64,000 nt of DNA from CAYRYU01 sp964428355 (GCA_964428355.1 CAYRYU010000019.1:1-64000), one strand, 5' to 3'; counted from the stretch's first letter, positions 1-8,700 are shown. The notes: a model not told the origin generated them from the sequence alone. A program made the numbers and translations.

Positions 1-463
1 ATAATGGATTGCCGGAGCCATCGACCTTCACGGAAACCAGCCGGGCCTTTCCTTTCGTGCGGGAAAAACCGCGGGCACCCGCCTCCTCGAGTGCAAGGAG
101 GAGGAATGGAAGCCCGTCCACGGCCGGCCCAAGAAGCGTGACGCCGAAAGAGAACCCTCTGCCGGGCCCAAACCCGGATGGGCCTGGGAAACGCGCATCG
201 AAAACGAGGGGATGGGGAATGTCGCGCCGGGAGGCGAGCCCGGGTTGGTCTCCCAGTGGGAATGCCGATTCCCAGCAGGTGGCGAAATAGCATGCCTGTT
301 CGGCCAGACAACCGCGGCAGGAGGATCGTGTTCGATTGCGATGAAGGCAGACGAGGTCCTTCAGACGAAACCCGACGGCGCCTCGGAGAGTGTTGACGGG
401 GTTGTCCGGAAATGCGATCGGTTCCCTTGCTTCGAAATCCGCTACGAGTTGAAGATATCTCAT
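1..463 (-). CDS. cas6: Cas6-like CRISPR RNA endoribonuclease (RAMP), N-terminal part, cut by window edge
   Basis: An open minus-strand frame begins at ATG 463 behind AGAGGA and has no stop before base 1, so 154 codons of the N-terminal part are visible. The translation has the features of the Cas6 family (PF10040): a TLRGAVG motif at residues 25-31, a cysteine cluster (C39, C49, C52, C58, C63) of the C-x2-C-x5-C-x5-C type, an HPLVFDA segment near 84, a FSFGVTLLGPAVDG strand-turn near 104-117, and a glycine-rich ALEEAGARGFSRTKGK segment near 124-139. Cas6 proteins are usually 220-300 residues and cut pre-crRNA repeats. The C-terminal third is outside the window, so catalysis cannot be judged. 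It lies 309 bp downstream of the glycosyltransferase on the same strand. No CRISPR repeats are seen in the window. It could be a stand-alone Cas6-like RAMP. The family match comes from pattern recognition only. Confidence 0.72.
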   Translation of the reverse strand, partial: MRYLQLVADFEAREPIAFPDNPVNTLRGAVGFRLKDLVCLHRNRTRSSCRGCLAEQACYFATCWESAFPLGDQPGLASRRDIPHPLVFDARFPGPSGFGPGRGFSFGVTLLGPAVDGLPFLLLALEEAGARGFSRTKGKARLVSVKVDGSGNPL

Positions 464-772
464 CGTTCCTCTCGGAGAATCCTCCAACGAGGCAATACTA
501 GTCCTATTCGAAACCGGTGTCCAGCTTTCATCATCGGAAAGGCCATCCGGGTGCTCAACCTTGCCGTTCAAAATGGTCTCCTGCGCATATCGAAACCTGG
601 GGTTTCTCTTCGGGAATGAAAGGCTGTGGTTTTCCGGCGGTTCAAAAATTCTTCGGACGATCAATCTGACCCGCGCAATCATTGAGCCGTTTGCGGACCA
701 GGAGCACGGATTTCTCGGGGCGGCCCCCGGAGGGCTGGAAGGGGACGTGCCTGATTCTTCTCCAGGTCGACC
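464..772. other. intergenic stretch without a convincing gene
   Basis: This is 309 bp between the Cas6-like gene and the glycosyltransferase. The Cas6 reading frame stays open through it up to the glycosyltransferase stop at 773-775, and an in-frame ATG exists at 682. That upstream part lacks a ribosome binding site and does not resemble the family's N-terminus, so I read it as untranslated. I see no CRISPR repeats, tRNA or clear hairpin. Confidence 0.5.
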
Positions 773-2177
773 CTAACGACCCGGAGACAACCGCCGGTGG
801 CGGAAGAGCAGGAGGTCGTGGTTGGTGGAATATGTCACGCCCTCGGCCAGTTCGAAGTTAGTCCGGAACCAGTCGGTCCGCGAAAGCCCGTAGAAAAAGA
901 CATTGGCCCCCAATAGCGGCATCAGGACATCCATGTCCTTCTTTCCGATGGCGTCCCGGACACGTTTTGCTTCCGAGGCGGAGTGATCGATATTGATGAT
1001 GATCAGGTCGGGATCGCGGCTCTGGAGATAAGCCCTTGCGCGGTCTTCCATTTCGAGAATTCCTTTCCGCTTCCCTTCGTCATTCCATTGGAGATACCGG
1101 ATATAGGGAGTGTACCCGCGTTCATATAGCAATCGCGAGATGACCCCGTCGGTCAGCCCGATCGAATCCACGAACCGGACGGACCTGGCCCGGAAAGGGA
1201 TCAATCCCATGTCCTGGGCCACCGCGGTAAGTTTCCGGCCCGAATCCTCCGTTGCGATCTTCTCGACGAGATCCCCAAGTTTTCCGTGGGCTCCTTCGAG
1301 CGAGGAAAGGACTCCCTGGAACTCTTTATGGCTGACACTCGTCCGGACCGAATCAAAGGCAGACCAGATCACGAGACCGGCAAGGAACATCCCCGCAAAC
1401 GCGCGGAATCTTCCCTGCCTTTCCGCCTGCGGAGAAAGCAGGATCCCATCAATCGAGCAGCCGGTCCAAAGGGCGAGAAAAGGAAGAAGGGGTATGTACA
1501 GCCGGAAGAATGGCAGAATCTCCCCCCCGACTCGCACGAGGTAATACGTGTAGCCCAGAAGGAAGACCAGGGAAAATGCCCTTCCATTCCCTTCGGGACT
1601 CTCGAACCACCTGGGGGAACTGCGATCCAGAACGGCTAGGAGCAACGATGGAATCGAGATCGCAACCAGAACGAAGATCCAGTTGAAGCCAAGAAATTCG
1701 CGAAGGTTCTGGATTCCCTGGACGTGACTTTCCCAGTTTGAAACCCCCTTGACGAAAAAAGTGTTTGGAACGAGGGATCCGAAATACCACATCCGGAAAC
1801 AGAGGAAANNNNNNNNNNNNNNNNNNNNNNNNNNNNNNNNNNNNNNNNNNNNNNNNNNNNNNNNNNNNNNNNNNNNNNNNNNNNNNNNNNNNNNNNNNNN
1901 NNNNNNNNAAGAGAACCGCCGCGGATAGTGTCCAGGAGAAGTTGGTGAACCCCTCCACGAACTCCCCCTCGTTGAAAACGAGACCTTTACCCTCTGCAAG
2001 ATTCGATGCGAATCTCAGGCTGATGAAAGCATCGTCTTGGACGAAGCCCCGAAACCAGTACATTGCCCAGGAAAGGGCCACAAGCCCGGCAAGAACCGGT
2101 ATCAGCCTCGAGGCCGCCAGCCCCCGGGATACGAGTGCCCAGGCAGTCCCGGGCGGATGTTCGTCAAGCCCCGTCAT
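773..2177 (-). CDS. Polytopic membrane glycosyltransferase (AftB/GT-C-like), interrupted by an assembly gap
   Basis: Two minus-strand segments in different frames flank the N-run at 1809-1908 and belong to one gene. The N-terminal part (start ATG 2177, preceded by GGCAGGAA) has a transmembrane segment at about 24-42, then the QDDAFISLRFA motif (Asp48, Asp49) and a VEGFTNF motif. These are typical of GT-C polyprenyl-phosphate-dependent sugar transferases such as arabinofuranosyltransferase AftB-like proteins. After the gap come a FRMWYFGSLVPNTFF motif, several membrane helices and a soluble C-terminal domain. Family members usually have well over 100 residues between these motifs, so more than 100 bases are probably missing. 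The start overlaps the CysQ-like gene by 14 bp, which suggests co-transcription. The sugar and acceptor are unknown. Stop is TAG. Confidence 0.7.
1809..1908. other. Assembly gap (100 N) inside the glycosyltransferase gene
   Basis: Exactly 100 N. The flanks share no overlap that I can see, and the coding frame changes across it, so the true size is unknown and the N-run is a placeholder. Confidence 0.95.
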
Positions 2178-2973
2178 TTCCTGCCAGACCGGGGCGCAGC
2201 CGATGGATGATTCCCAGAAGCTTTTGGTGAAGAACGGGAGAGGATGAGCCGAGGAGGCCAAAGCGATGGTAGGGGTCGGCCGGGTCATATCGGAAGGCCT
2301 TTCCCCGCAGGTCCGTCACGACCCCTCCCGCCTCTTCGAGAAGAACCTGTGGACCGGCGACGTCCCAGGCTTTCGTGGAGTTGGACTCGTTGATGTAGAA
2401 ATGCGCTCTTCCACGCACCATTTCCATGAACTTCAGTCCAACCCCTCCCATCTGGATCTGGTCGTGATCTCCCCATTCCTGAGCCACTTCCCGACAAAGG
2501 CCGCTCGGGTGGGAACGGCTCATAGCCATTATCAGCGGAGAAGGCCGGATCCCAGGGTCTGGAATCTTCAACCTCTGCCATTCCCCGGAAACCAGGCAGC
2601 CGAAACAACCCTCACCTCGGATGGCGATGAAAGCTTCACCGGTGGTGGGTCGAAACACGAGACCGAAATCCATTATTCCACGGGTTACCCTGCCGATCTG
2701 GATCGCGAACTCACCATTCTTCTTGATGAACTCCTTGGTCCCGTCGATGGGGTCGAGAAACCAGCATCGCGCCGGATCTCTGCCGGGATCGCCGGTGATG
2801 CCGTTCTCCTCGCTGAGAACCAGATCCTCGGGAAATTTGGCGCGAAGAGCGTCAACGATCAGACGGTCCGCGATCTGGTCCGCCACGGTCACCGGTTCGA
2901 CACCGCCCTTGAAACGGACCTCGAATTCACCCTGGTAGATCTCGAGGATTTCCCGGGCAGCGTCTTCCGCCAC
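2164..2973 (-). CDS. Inositol-monophosphatase family phosphatase, CysQ/histidinol-phosphatase-like
   Basis: The protein belongs to the lithium-sensitive, Mg-dependent phosphatase superfamily. Visible metal-site motifs are EPVTVAD (26-32), SEE (54-56), DPIDGT (74-79) and WDVAGP near residue 203, which fit 3'(2'),5'-bisphosphate nucleotidase CysQ or a related histidinol-phosphatase or inositol phosphatase. The exact substrate cannot be read from sequence. The GTG at 2973 is a formal start, but family-like sequence (LEAAFVLG) continues in frame just upstream with no stop, so the true start is probably earlier, overlapping or abutting the ilvE stop at 3030. The gene is followed with a 14 bp overlap by the glycosyltransferase and appears to be in an operon with ilvE. 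Confidence 0.8.
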   Translation of the reverse strand: MAEDAAREILEIYQGEFEVRFKGGVEPVTVADQIADRLIVDALRAKFPEDLVLSEENGITGDPGRDPARCWFLDPIDGTKEFIKKNGEFAIQIGRVTRGIMDFGLVFRPTTGEAFIAIRGEGCFGCLVSGEWQRLKIPDPGIRPSPLIMAMSRSHPSGLCREVAQEWGDHDQIQMGGVGLKFMEMVRGRAHFYINESNSTKAWDVAGPQVLLEEAGGVVTDLRGKAFRYDPADPYHRFGLLGSSSPVLHQKLLGIIHRLRPGLAGNDGA

Positions 2974-3029
2974 CCCGAGGACGAAGGCCGCCTCGAGGCG
3001 CGAAGAATCCGAAAAGGGTGGCGGCTTTT

Positions 3030-4127
3030 TCAGGCCGATGCCGACTTTTCCTTGCTTCCGAGGCGGTGGATCCAGTTGAAGCGGTCCTCCAGGTCTCCAT
3101 ACTGGATCCCAAGGAGGGTGTCGTACATCTTTCTGCTGATGGGTCCCACCTCGCGTTTTCCGACCACGTAATCGTGATCCTTGTATCTGAGGTTTCCGAC
3201 GGGGGAGATCGCCGCCGCAGTCCCCGCCCCGAAGATCTCGGTGACGGACCCGGTGGTGATACCGCCGATCACTTCATCGATGGAGACGAGACGCTCCTCG
3301 ATCTTGAGCCCCATATCGCGACCCAGGGTCAAAACACTGTCCCGGGTCACGCCCGCGAGGATGCTTCCCGTAAGTTTGGGGGTGACCAGCCGGTCTCCGA
3401 AGACGAAGAAGATGTTCATGGCACCCACTTCCTCGACGAAGCGATGTTCAGCCGCATCCAGCCAAAGCACCTGGGCGCAGCCCTTTTCCCGGGCAACCCT
3501 TCCCGCGAGAAGGCTGGCGGCATAGTTGCCGCCTGTCTTCGCTTCCCCGGTTCCACCGCGGGCCGACCGGATGTATTCGTCCGAGACGAAGAGGCTGATA
3601 GGGTTGAAGCCCTCCTGGTAATACGGGCCGACAGGGCTCAGGATGATGGAGAAAATGTAGTTCGAAGAGGCCCTTACACCAAGGGTTTCATCGCTCGCGA
3701 ACATGAACGGGCGGATGTAAAGGGAAGCTCCCTTGGTGGAAGGGACCCAGCGTTCCTCGATCGAGACGAGTTTCTCGATAGAGTCGATGAAATCGAACTC
3801 CGGAAGAGTGGGCATGCACAGCCGCGTGGCCGAGCGGTTGAAACGCTTGGCGTTCATGTCCGGCCTGAACAGGTTGATCTTCCCGGATTTGGTCTTGTAG
3901 GCCTTGAGACCCTCGAAAATCTCCTGGGCATAATGCAGGACGATACAGGAAGGCGCGAGCCGGAAGGGCTCCAGTTTCCTGATCTCGGGATTGTGCCAGC
4001 CATCGACTTCCGTGTATTCCATTACGAACATGCGGTCAGAGAAAATCTTGCAGAACCCCAACTTCTTCGGATCGGTTTCGACCGGTTTCAGTTCTTTTTC
4101 GTTCAGGGGCTGAATGCCGATTTTCAT
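3030..4127 (-). CDS. ilvE: Branched-chain amino acid aminotransferase
   Basis: This 365-residue fold-type IV PLP enzyme catalyses the reversible transamination of leucine, isoleucine and valine with 2-oxoglutarate. The PLP lysine is K197 in EAKTGGNY, preceded by the conserved YYxxGF region (169-174). The SVTEIFGAGTAAAISP segment near the C-terminus matches the phosphate-binding loop of the BCAT1/2-like subgroup, and the length fits that subgroup (about 355-365 residues). The start ATG 4127 is chosen because AGGAAG lies 5 bases upstream. An open extension to 4316 has no family similarity. The gene heads the minus-strand group ilvE, cysQ-like, glycosyltransferase, and is divergent from the VOC gene. 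Confidence 0.93.
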   Translation of the reverse strand: MKIGIQPLNEKELKPVETDPKKLGFCKIFSDRMFVMEYTEVDGWHNPEIRKLEPFRLAPSCIVLHYAQEIFEGLKAYKTKSGKINLFRPDMNAKRFNRSATRLCMPTLPEFDFIDSIEKLVSIEERWVPSTKGASLYIRPFMFASDETLGVRASSNYIFSIILSPVGPYYQEGFNPISLFVSDEYIRSARGGTGEAKTGGNYAASLLAGRVAREKGCAQVLWLDAAEHRFVEEVGAMNIFFVFGDRLVTPKLTGSILAGVTRDSVLTLGRDMGLKIEERLVSIDEVIGGITTGSVTEIFGAGTAAAISPVGNLRYKDHDYVVGKREVGPISRKMYDTLLGIQYGDLEDRFNWIHRLGSKEKSASA

Positions 4128-4386
4128 GGGAGCTTCCTTTCCTGCTTCTCCAGCCTTTCGGCCTGTTTTGTGCGTGACGGAACAAGGGATCATCCCGATT
4201 ATACCCCCGTCAGAAAAGCGGGGCAAGGGATTTCGGGCCGGTTTTCCATCGATCGGTGAAGTCCGGATCGGGAAGGAACCGGTTCCTGACCCACCGAACC
4301 CGAGGGCAGGATCCACTCATTCCCCGGGCCTTGAATGCCGATGTAGAAACCGGATACCGTGAAATTTCTCATCGGGGGCAAAGAAT

Positions 4387-4782
4387 ATGATGGGCGTAAC
4401 TCCAGTCGGAATCCTGACAAATGATCCAGCGGGCAGCAGGGATTTCTATTCCCGTGTTCTTGGAATCGAACGGGTTCTGACCCTGAGAGAGGTCGTTTCC
4501 GACGACTTCGAGGGCGTCCTGATGCGGATCGAAAGTCCCCAGGTCGAGGTTCTTTCCACCGAGGTCCGCCTTCTCGATCGTGCGGTGAACCAGACCGTTC
4601 GCCATGACCACAGGATCATCTTCCGACCGAACGATTTCGGGGGACTGGTGGCAAGGCTCTCGGCGGCAGGAATTCCCCTTCGCTATTCGGGAACGGGGGT
4701 CCTGAACTTCAAGGACATAAACGGCATCTCCTGGGACGTGAAAACCCCGCGCCTTTCGATCCTCCCCGACACCTTCAACTGA
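4387..4782 (+). CDS. VOC (glyoxalase/dioxygenase fold) family protein
   Basis: This 131-residue protein has the single beta-alpha-beta-beta-beta repeat pair of the vicinal oxygen chelate superfamily: an opening PVGILTNDPAGSRDFYSR, a central acidic stretch, and a final NFKDINGISWDV strand in place of the usual F.DPDGN.W motif. Such proteins bind a divalent metal and act as lyases, isomerases, dioxygenases or resistance proteins. The metal ligands are not obvious here, so the activity is open. Two ATGs in a row (4387, 4390) are possible starts behind a GGGGGC sequence. It stands alone, convergent with the TauE/SafE gene. Confidence 0.7.
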   Translation: MMGVTPVGILTNDPAGSRDFYSRVLGIERVLTLREVVSDDFEGVLMRIESPQVEVLSTEVRLLDRAVNQTVRHDHRIIFRPNDFGGLVARLSAAGIPLRYSGTGVLNFKDINGISWDVKTPRLSILPDTFN

Positions 4783-4794
4783 AAGGCCCGGTTC

Positions 4795-4874
4795 GCCACG
4801 GAGACTCGGAGCCACCGAGCCAGGGCCATCCAAAAGCGGACCTTCCACCCTCGGTGCCTCTGTGTCTCCGCGGC
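4795..4874. repeat. Imperfect 25-bp inverted repeat between convergent genes
   Basis: The arms at 4795-4819 and 4850-4874 pair at 21 of 25 positions around a 30-base loop. The element lies exactly between the ends of the VOC gene (4782) and the TauE gene (4885). The arm sequence (GCCACGGAGACTCGGAGCC) resembles the CACGGAGACACAGAGG-type palindromic repeat that recurs in many environmental genomes. It could act as a bidirectional terminator or be a REP/MITE-like repeat. No T-run follows. Confidence 0.6.
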
Positions 4875-4884
4875 TAGCCTGTGT

Positions 4885-5241
4885 TCAGCCCCAGAGCATG
4901 CGGCAACCGACCGCCACCATCAATGCTCCGAAGGCTCTTCGCAGCGTAATCTCCGAGATCCTGCTCGCGATCCCGGCGCCGAAATAGCCTCCCACAAAGA
5001 ATCCGATCGCTCCGAAGACCGCGATCGGGATCACGACGTTGCCGTCCTGCCAGTATCTGTAGGCGGCCATCAACCCGATGGGGGGCACCATCATCGCCAC
5101 CGATGTTCCCTGGGCCTGGTGCTGGGTCAGCCCGAACAGGAAGATCAGGGTCGGAATGATGAAAATCCCTCCGCCCAGGCCGAGAATTCCGCTCAGAACG
5201 CCGATAACCAAACCCCATACCAGGTAGGCGACATAACCCAT
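4885..5241 (-). CDS. Short (half-size) TauE/SafE family membrane permease
   Basis: The protein has 118 residues and about four transmembrane helices, which is one of the two repeats found in full-length sulfite/organosulfonate exporters of the TauE/SafE family. Glycine-rich signatures VIGVLSGILGLGGG and GFFVGGYFGAG are visible. Single-repeat members of about 120 residues are known and probably work as dimers. The transported anion is unknown. The start at ATG 5241 has AAGGAG seven bases upstream. An open frame to 5382 overlaps waaA and is not needed. It lies 19 bp after the waaA stop and may be the last gene of the envelope operon. Confidence 0.82.
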   Translation of the reverse strand: MGYVAYLVWGLVIGVLSGILGLGGGIFIIPTLIFLFGLTQHQAQGTSVAMMVPPIGLMAAYRYWQDGNVVIPIAVFGAIGFFVGGYFGAGIASRISEITLRRAFGALMVAVGCRMLWG

Positions 5242-5260
5242 GTGCAAACTCCTTTTCACC

Positions 5261-6583
5261 TCAGGTGGTGATGGGAACAAACGGGGCGATGAGGTCGAGA
5301 GTGCGGCCAATAGCCCCGCTATTCGCTTCCAGAATCCCATCCGCTGAATAGATCTGATTGCGGGAAAAATCCCGGTCTTCAAGAAGCCTCCGGATCGCGG
5401 CTTCGATTCCGGCCGAATGGCTCTCCACCAGGACTCCTCCTTTCGTCCGCAGCTGGTCCACGAGATCCTGGAAGTTCCGGGAATGTGGGCCGATAAGAAG
5501 AGGGACTTTCCGGGCGAGGACCTCGATCGGGTTGTGCCCCCCCACCGCCGGATCCAGGGTTCCTCCGACGAAACCTACTCCGGCGAGCCCATAGACGGAT
5601 GCGAGTTCCCCGAAGGAATCTAGCAAGAGAAGGTTTGAGCCAAGTCCTCCGGTGGGGAGACCGGAACGAAGCGCTGCACCAATACCCGTTTTCTCGAGCG
5701 CGGCTTTCCAGGATCGCGCCAGAGCAACATTCCGCGGGGCAAGGATGACTTTCACCCCCCCCTCCCGTGCCAGTGTCCTGAAAACCGGCAACAGCATCTC
5801 GAACTCGGAGGGATGAATGGAGCCGAAAGCCACGAGGGGGGAATCCCCTTTCCAGACAACGATTTCACGTGGAGGAGGCTTGCCTTCTCCCATTGCGAGG
5901 TCGACCTTGAGGTTTCCCGTGACGTGGATCCGGTGGTGGGCGACTCCCAGTTCTCGGAGCTTCCGGGCGTCATACTCGGTCTGGACGCACATTGCGCTGA
6001 ACCCGCCGAAAACGCACTCGGCCATCGCCCGGAAACAGGAATAGAAGTCCAGGATCTTGTCGCTGATCCGGCCATTGACCAGGACGAGAGGTATTTCACG
6101 CTGCCGGCACAGGAAGGAAAAAGCCGGCCAGAAATCCGTCTCGGTCAGAAGGATGATCCGGGGATTCCATCGGTTGAACGCGGTCTCGAGGCAGGGAAGG
6201 AAATCGAGGGGAAAGAACGCACGGGAATCCCCCACCACACGGCGGGAAAGAACCTTCATCACATCGGGATGGGTTGTCGTGGTTCCAATCACCAGGCCCG
6301 GGAATCTAGCCCTGAGGGCTTCGATCAAACCGCAGGCAACGAGGGTCTCCCCCATCGACACCCCGTGAACCCAGGCCAGCGGTCCTGACGGGGGCATGGG
6401 AAGCCGGCCCAGGTAATGATGGAAACCTTCCCGAACCCTTCGGCTGGCGCTGGAAAGCCAGGGAACCAATCCGGCCCCGGCCATCAAGGCGCACCCGAAA
6501 AGAAGCTGGTAGCCGGCCAGTCCTGCCAACCCGCGCGGAGAAATCATTTCCGGGAAGCTATCACCGGGGCTGGCCTTTTCCAT
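5261..6583 (-). CDS. waaA: 3-deoxy-D-manno-octulosonic acid (Kdo) transferase
   Basis: WaaA/KdtA transfers Kdo from CMP-Kdo to the lipid A precursor at the inner face of the inner membrane (GT30). The 440-residue protein has an N-terminal membrane-anchor helix (about 18-38) and then the family motifs: WVHGVSMGE containing the catalytic glutamate, TTTTHPDV, LLTETDFWPAF, a GRISD motif, TGNLKVD, FGSIHPSE, and the donor-site segment GGTLDPAVGGHNPIEVLA. The start ATG 6583 follows AGAGGTG and lies one base after the stop of the acyltransferase gene. An open extension to 6694 overlaps that gene. Whether it adds one, two or more Kdo units cannot be read from sequence. Confidence 0.93.
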   Translation of the reverse strand: MEKASPGDSFPEMISPRGLAGLAGYQLLFGCALMAGAGLVPWLSSASRRVREGFHHYLGRLPMPPSGPLAWVHGVSMGETLVACGLIEALRARFPGLVIGTTTTHPDVMKVLSRRVVGDSRAFFPLDFLPCLETAFNRWNPRIILLTETDFWPAFSFLCRQREIPLVLVNGRISDKILDFYSCFRAMAECVFGGFSAMCVQTEYDARKLRELGVAHHRIHVTGNLKVDLAMGEGKPPPREIVVWKGDSPLVAFGSIHPSEFEMLLPVFRTLAREGGVKVILAPRNVALARSWKAALEKTGIGAALRSGLPTGGLGSNLLLLDSFGELASVYGLAGVGFVGGTLDPAVGGHNPIEVLARKVPLLIGPHSRNFQDLVDQLRTKGGVLVESHSAGIEAAIRRLLEDRDFSRNQIYSADGILEANSGAIGRTLDLIAPFVPITT

Positions 6584-6584
6584 G

Positions 6585-7577
6585 TCACCTCTCCCCCTCG
6601 CCAAGGGGATAGAATGCCTCACCATGGACCATTTCCGCCCCATCCCGCTCGAGCTTCCCGAGGTATGCCTGGTGGCGGGGCTTGAACCGGTCATAGAACC
6701 AGAGATACTGGTGGGGATTCCGCAGGATCAGCTCTTCCATCCATCGCATCACCCCGAGAGTCCTCGCGACGACCTGTTCCCGGTGAGAACTCCCTGCTTC
6801 CGGTTGCCGCTCGGGAAGAAAACGTGCCGTGTATCTCGCGCTCCATCCGTTCCGGAGGGAATACAGCGGAACCAGGGCAGCCCCTGTCTTCAAACTCCAG
6901 TTGGCGGGACCGGCAGGGTTGCTGACCCAGTGCCCGAGAAAATCGGCGTAAACCCCGTTGTTCCCGCCATCCTGGTCGGAGATCATCCCTAAAACCGCTC
7001 CGCGTTTCAGTGCCTTGAGCGCGCTCATTCCCGCACGGTCACGGTCGTGGAGGATGATCCTCGAAAACTCCCGGAAGTGGTCGAGAACGGACCCGATATC
7101 GTTTTCCTTCTGGGCCAGGAAAAATGAGTGCAGCGGGTAACCCCGGTGGGCGATCGCGGCCCCGAGAAGTTCCCAGTTCCCGAGGTGGGGAACGACGAGG
7201 ATTACCCCCCGCCCTCTGGAAAAAGCGCGCTCGAAGTTCCCGAGCCCATCGAAGGCGAACTTCCTCTCGAGGTCTGATGCGGACAGCAGAGGGAACCTCA
7301 GTAACTCGAAAACGTTCATCGAGAAATGCAGGAAGACCCCGTCGACGATCCGCTCGAGAGGCAGGGGAAGCGGCCGGTCCAGGCGGTGATAAACCCGGTC
7401 GATCACGTCCGTCAACCGGCGCCGTTCCGACCTCCATCCTCTCGCGAGGGCCATCCCGATGCCTCCTGCGATGGTCCGCCCGATTGCTTCGGGAAAGCTC
7501 AGGGCGATTCGAGAGAGAATCCCGGCGATTCGGGTCCAGGAAAGACCCAAGCCGGGTTGGTATGAAGGTGCCGTCAT
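6585..7577 (-). CDS. lpxL: Lipid A late acyltransferase (LpxL/HtrB-like)
   Basis: This 330-residue member of the LpxL/LpxM family of lysophospholipid-acyltransferase-fold enzymes adds secondary acyl chains to Kdo-lipid A. An N-terminal hydrophobic segment precedes the catalytic HLGNWE box (H131 to E136), then ISDQDGGNNGVYADFLG and a C-terminal PHQYLWFYDRFKPR segment typical of the family. It sits directly upstream of waaA with a 1 bp gap. A second paralogue occurs at 21195-22175, so the organism probably has two late acylation steps. The acyl specificity is unknown. The Shine-Dalgarno site at ATG 7577 is weak. Confidence 0.88.
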   Translation of the reverse strand: MTAPSYQPGLGLSWTRIAGILSRIALSFPEAIGRTIAGGIGMALARGWRSERRRLTDVIDRVYHRLDRPLPLPLERIVDGVFLHFSMNVFELLRFPLLSASDLERKFAFDGLGNFERAFSRGRGVILVVPHLGNWELLGAAIAHRGYPLHSFFLAQKENDIGSVLDHFREFSRIILHDRDRAGMSALKALKRGAVLGMISDQDGGNNGVYADFLGHWVSNPAGPANWSLKTGAALVPLYSLRNGWSARYTARFLPERQPEAGSSHREQVVARTLGVMRWMEELILRNPHQYLWFYDRFKPRHQAYLGKLERDGAEMVHGEAFYPLGEGER

Positions 7578-7646
7578 CTCTGCGGAAACCCGGTTTCCCC
7601 GTCATGAAATCCTGCCACCGGGGGAAAAAGGGATCGGGAACTCATG

Positions 7647-8600
7647 TCACCTTCCCAGGAGCTCGAGCGCCATGCTCGCAACTCTCTGATGCGCTCCGGG
7701 TTGGCCCAGGTGGACGACCACATCCGCGAGGTCCTGACGTTGCTTCGCCATCTTCTCTGGAGAATGGAGCAGATCGAGAGCATGGGCGGCAAGGTTCTCG
7801 GGAGTAAGGTCGTGCTGGATGAGCTCGGGAACCGCGAGACGCTTGCTGATGATGTTTGGAAGACCGATGAACCTCGGGATCTTGTTGAACAGCTTCGCAA
7901 CGATCTCGGTAACCAGCGAAACACGGTAGACGATGATCATCGGGGTCCCGATGTGGCTCGCTTCGAGGGTTGCGGTGCCCGAGCTTATCAGTAGCAGTGT
8001 CGAGACGGCCATGACGTCGTAGATCTTGCCTTCCACGAGGCGGACCGGGAGTTTTGATTCGTCCAGCTGCCGCCTGAGGTCATCCTTCGGGATTCCGTAG
8101 ACCTGAGGCCCTTCCGTGGAAATGACCGGAACGAGGAACTGGAGCCCCGGCTCTCTCGCAGAGAGGATCTTCGCGGCCTCAAGCATGATGGGAAGAAGCT
8201 GAACGAGCTCGCTTTCCCGGCTTCCCGGGCAAAGGCCGATGACGGGGCGGGCGGGATCCAGGCCGAATTCCCGGAAGGCCATCTCGCGGGAGAAAGTGGG
8301 CCTGGCAAGGTCGAGAAGGGGATGCCCGACGAACTGGACGTTTGCCCCCGCGGCCTTGTAGACCTCGTGGGTGAAGGTGAAGTTGGCGGCAACGGAAGTG
8401 ATCGTCCGGGCTGCATCAGAAACATCCTCCGGATTCACCGCGAACTTGCTCGGGGGAAAATAATAGAGGGTTGGAATACCGAGCGATTTTGCGGTCCGGG
8501 CAAGGCGCATGTTGAACCCGGGGTAATCCACGAGGAGAAGCAGGTCGGGCCGCTCCTCCCGGAGGAAACGTTTCAGGTCCCGGAGGACGAGGAGCAGCCG
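7647..8600 (-). CDS. Second lipid-A-disaccharide-synthase-like protein, 5' end lost in assembly gap
   Basis: The visible 317 residues form the C-terminal four-fifths of a GT19 (LpxB-type) glycosyltransferase: DYPGFN, FVGHPL, LCPGSRESE, SSGTATLEA and MIIVYRVS motifs line up with the complete LpxB at 11081-12250. The segment that reads PQVWAWHASRV in that copy is here PPSKFAVNPEDV, so a strongly conserved WAW/R motif is lost. The paralogue may therefore use a different donor or acceptor, or may be a related undefined enzyme. Roughly 65-80 N-terminal residues fall in or beyond the N-run at 8601-8700. It lies between the DUF374 acyltransferase and lpxL. The apparent in-frame fusion to DUF374 through the N-run is an artefact. 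Confidence 0.82.
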   Translation of the reverse strand, partial: RLLLVLRDLKRFLREERPDLLLLVDYPGFNMRLARTAKSLGIPTLYYFPPSKFAVNPEDVSDAARTITSVAANFTFTHEVYKAAGANVQFVGHPLLDLARPTFSREMAFREFGLDPARPVIGLCPGSRESELVQLLPIMLEAAKILSAREPGLQFLVPVISTEGPQVYGIPKDDLRRQLDESKLPVRLVEGKIYDVMAVSTLLLISSGTATLEASHIGTPMIIVYRVSLVTEIVAKLFNKIPRFIGLPNIISKRLAVPELIQHDLTPENLAAHALDLLHSPEKMAKQRQDLADVVVHLGQPGAHQRVASMALELLGR

Positions 8601-8700
8601 NNNNNNNNNNNNNNNNNNNNNNNNNNNNNNNNNNNNNNNNNNNNNNNNNNNNNNNNNNNNNNNNNNNNNNNNNNNNNNNNNNNNNNNNNNNNNNNNNNNN
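8601..8700. other. Assembly gap (100 N) between DUF374 and lpxB-like genes
   Basis: Exactly 100 N with no overlapping flanks. The end of the DUF374 gene and the start of the lpxB-like gene are both missing. From family lengths the real missing sequence is probably about 300 bases. Confidence 0.95.

Noticed and set aside
9..619. Plus-strand open frames at the left edge
   Set aside because: They are the reverse of the Cas6-like frame and have low-quality composition. The minus-strand frame has a ribosome binding site and family motifs.
464..772. A search for CRISPR repeats next to the Cas6-like gene
   Set aside because: No regularly spaced repeat is present here or elsewhere in the window.
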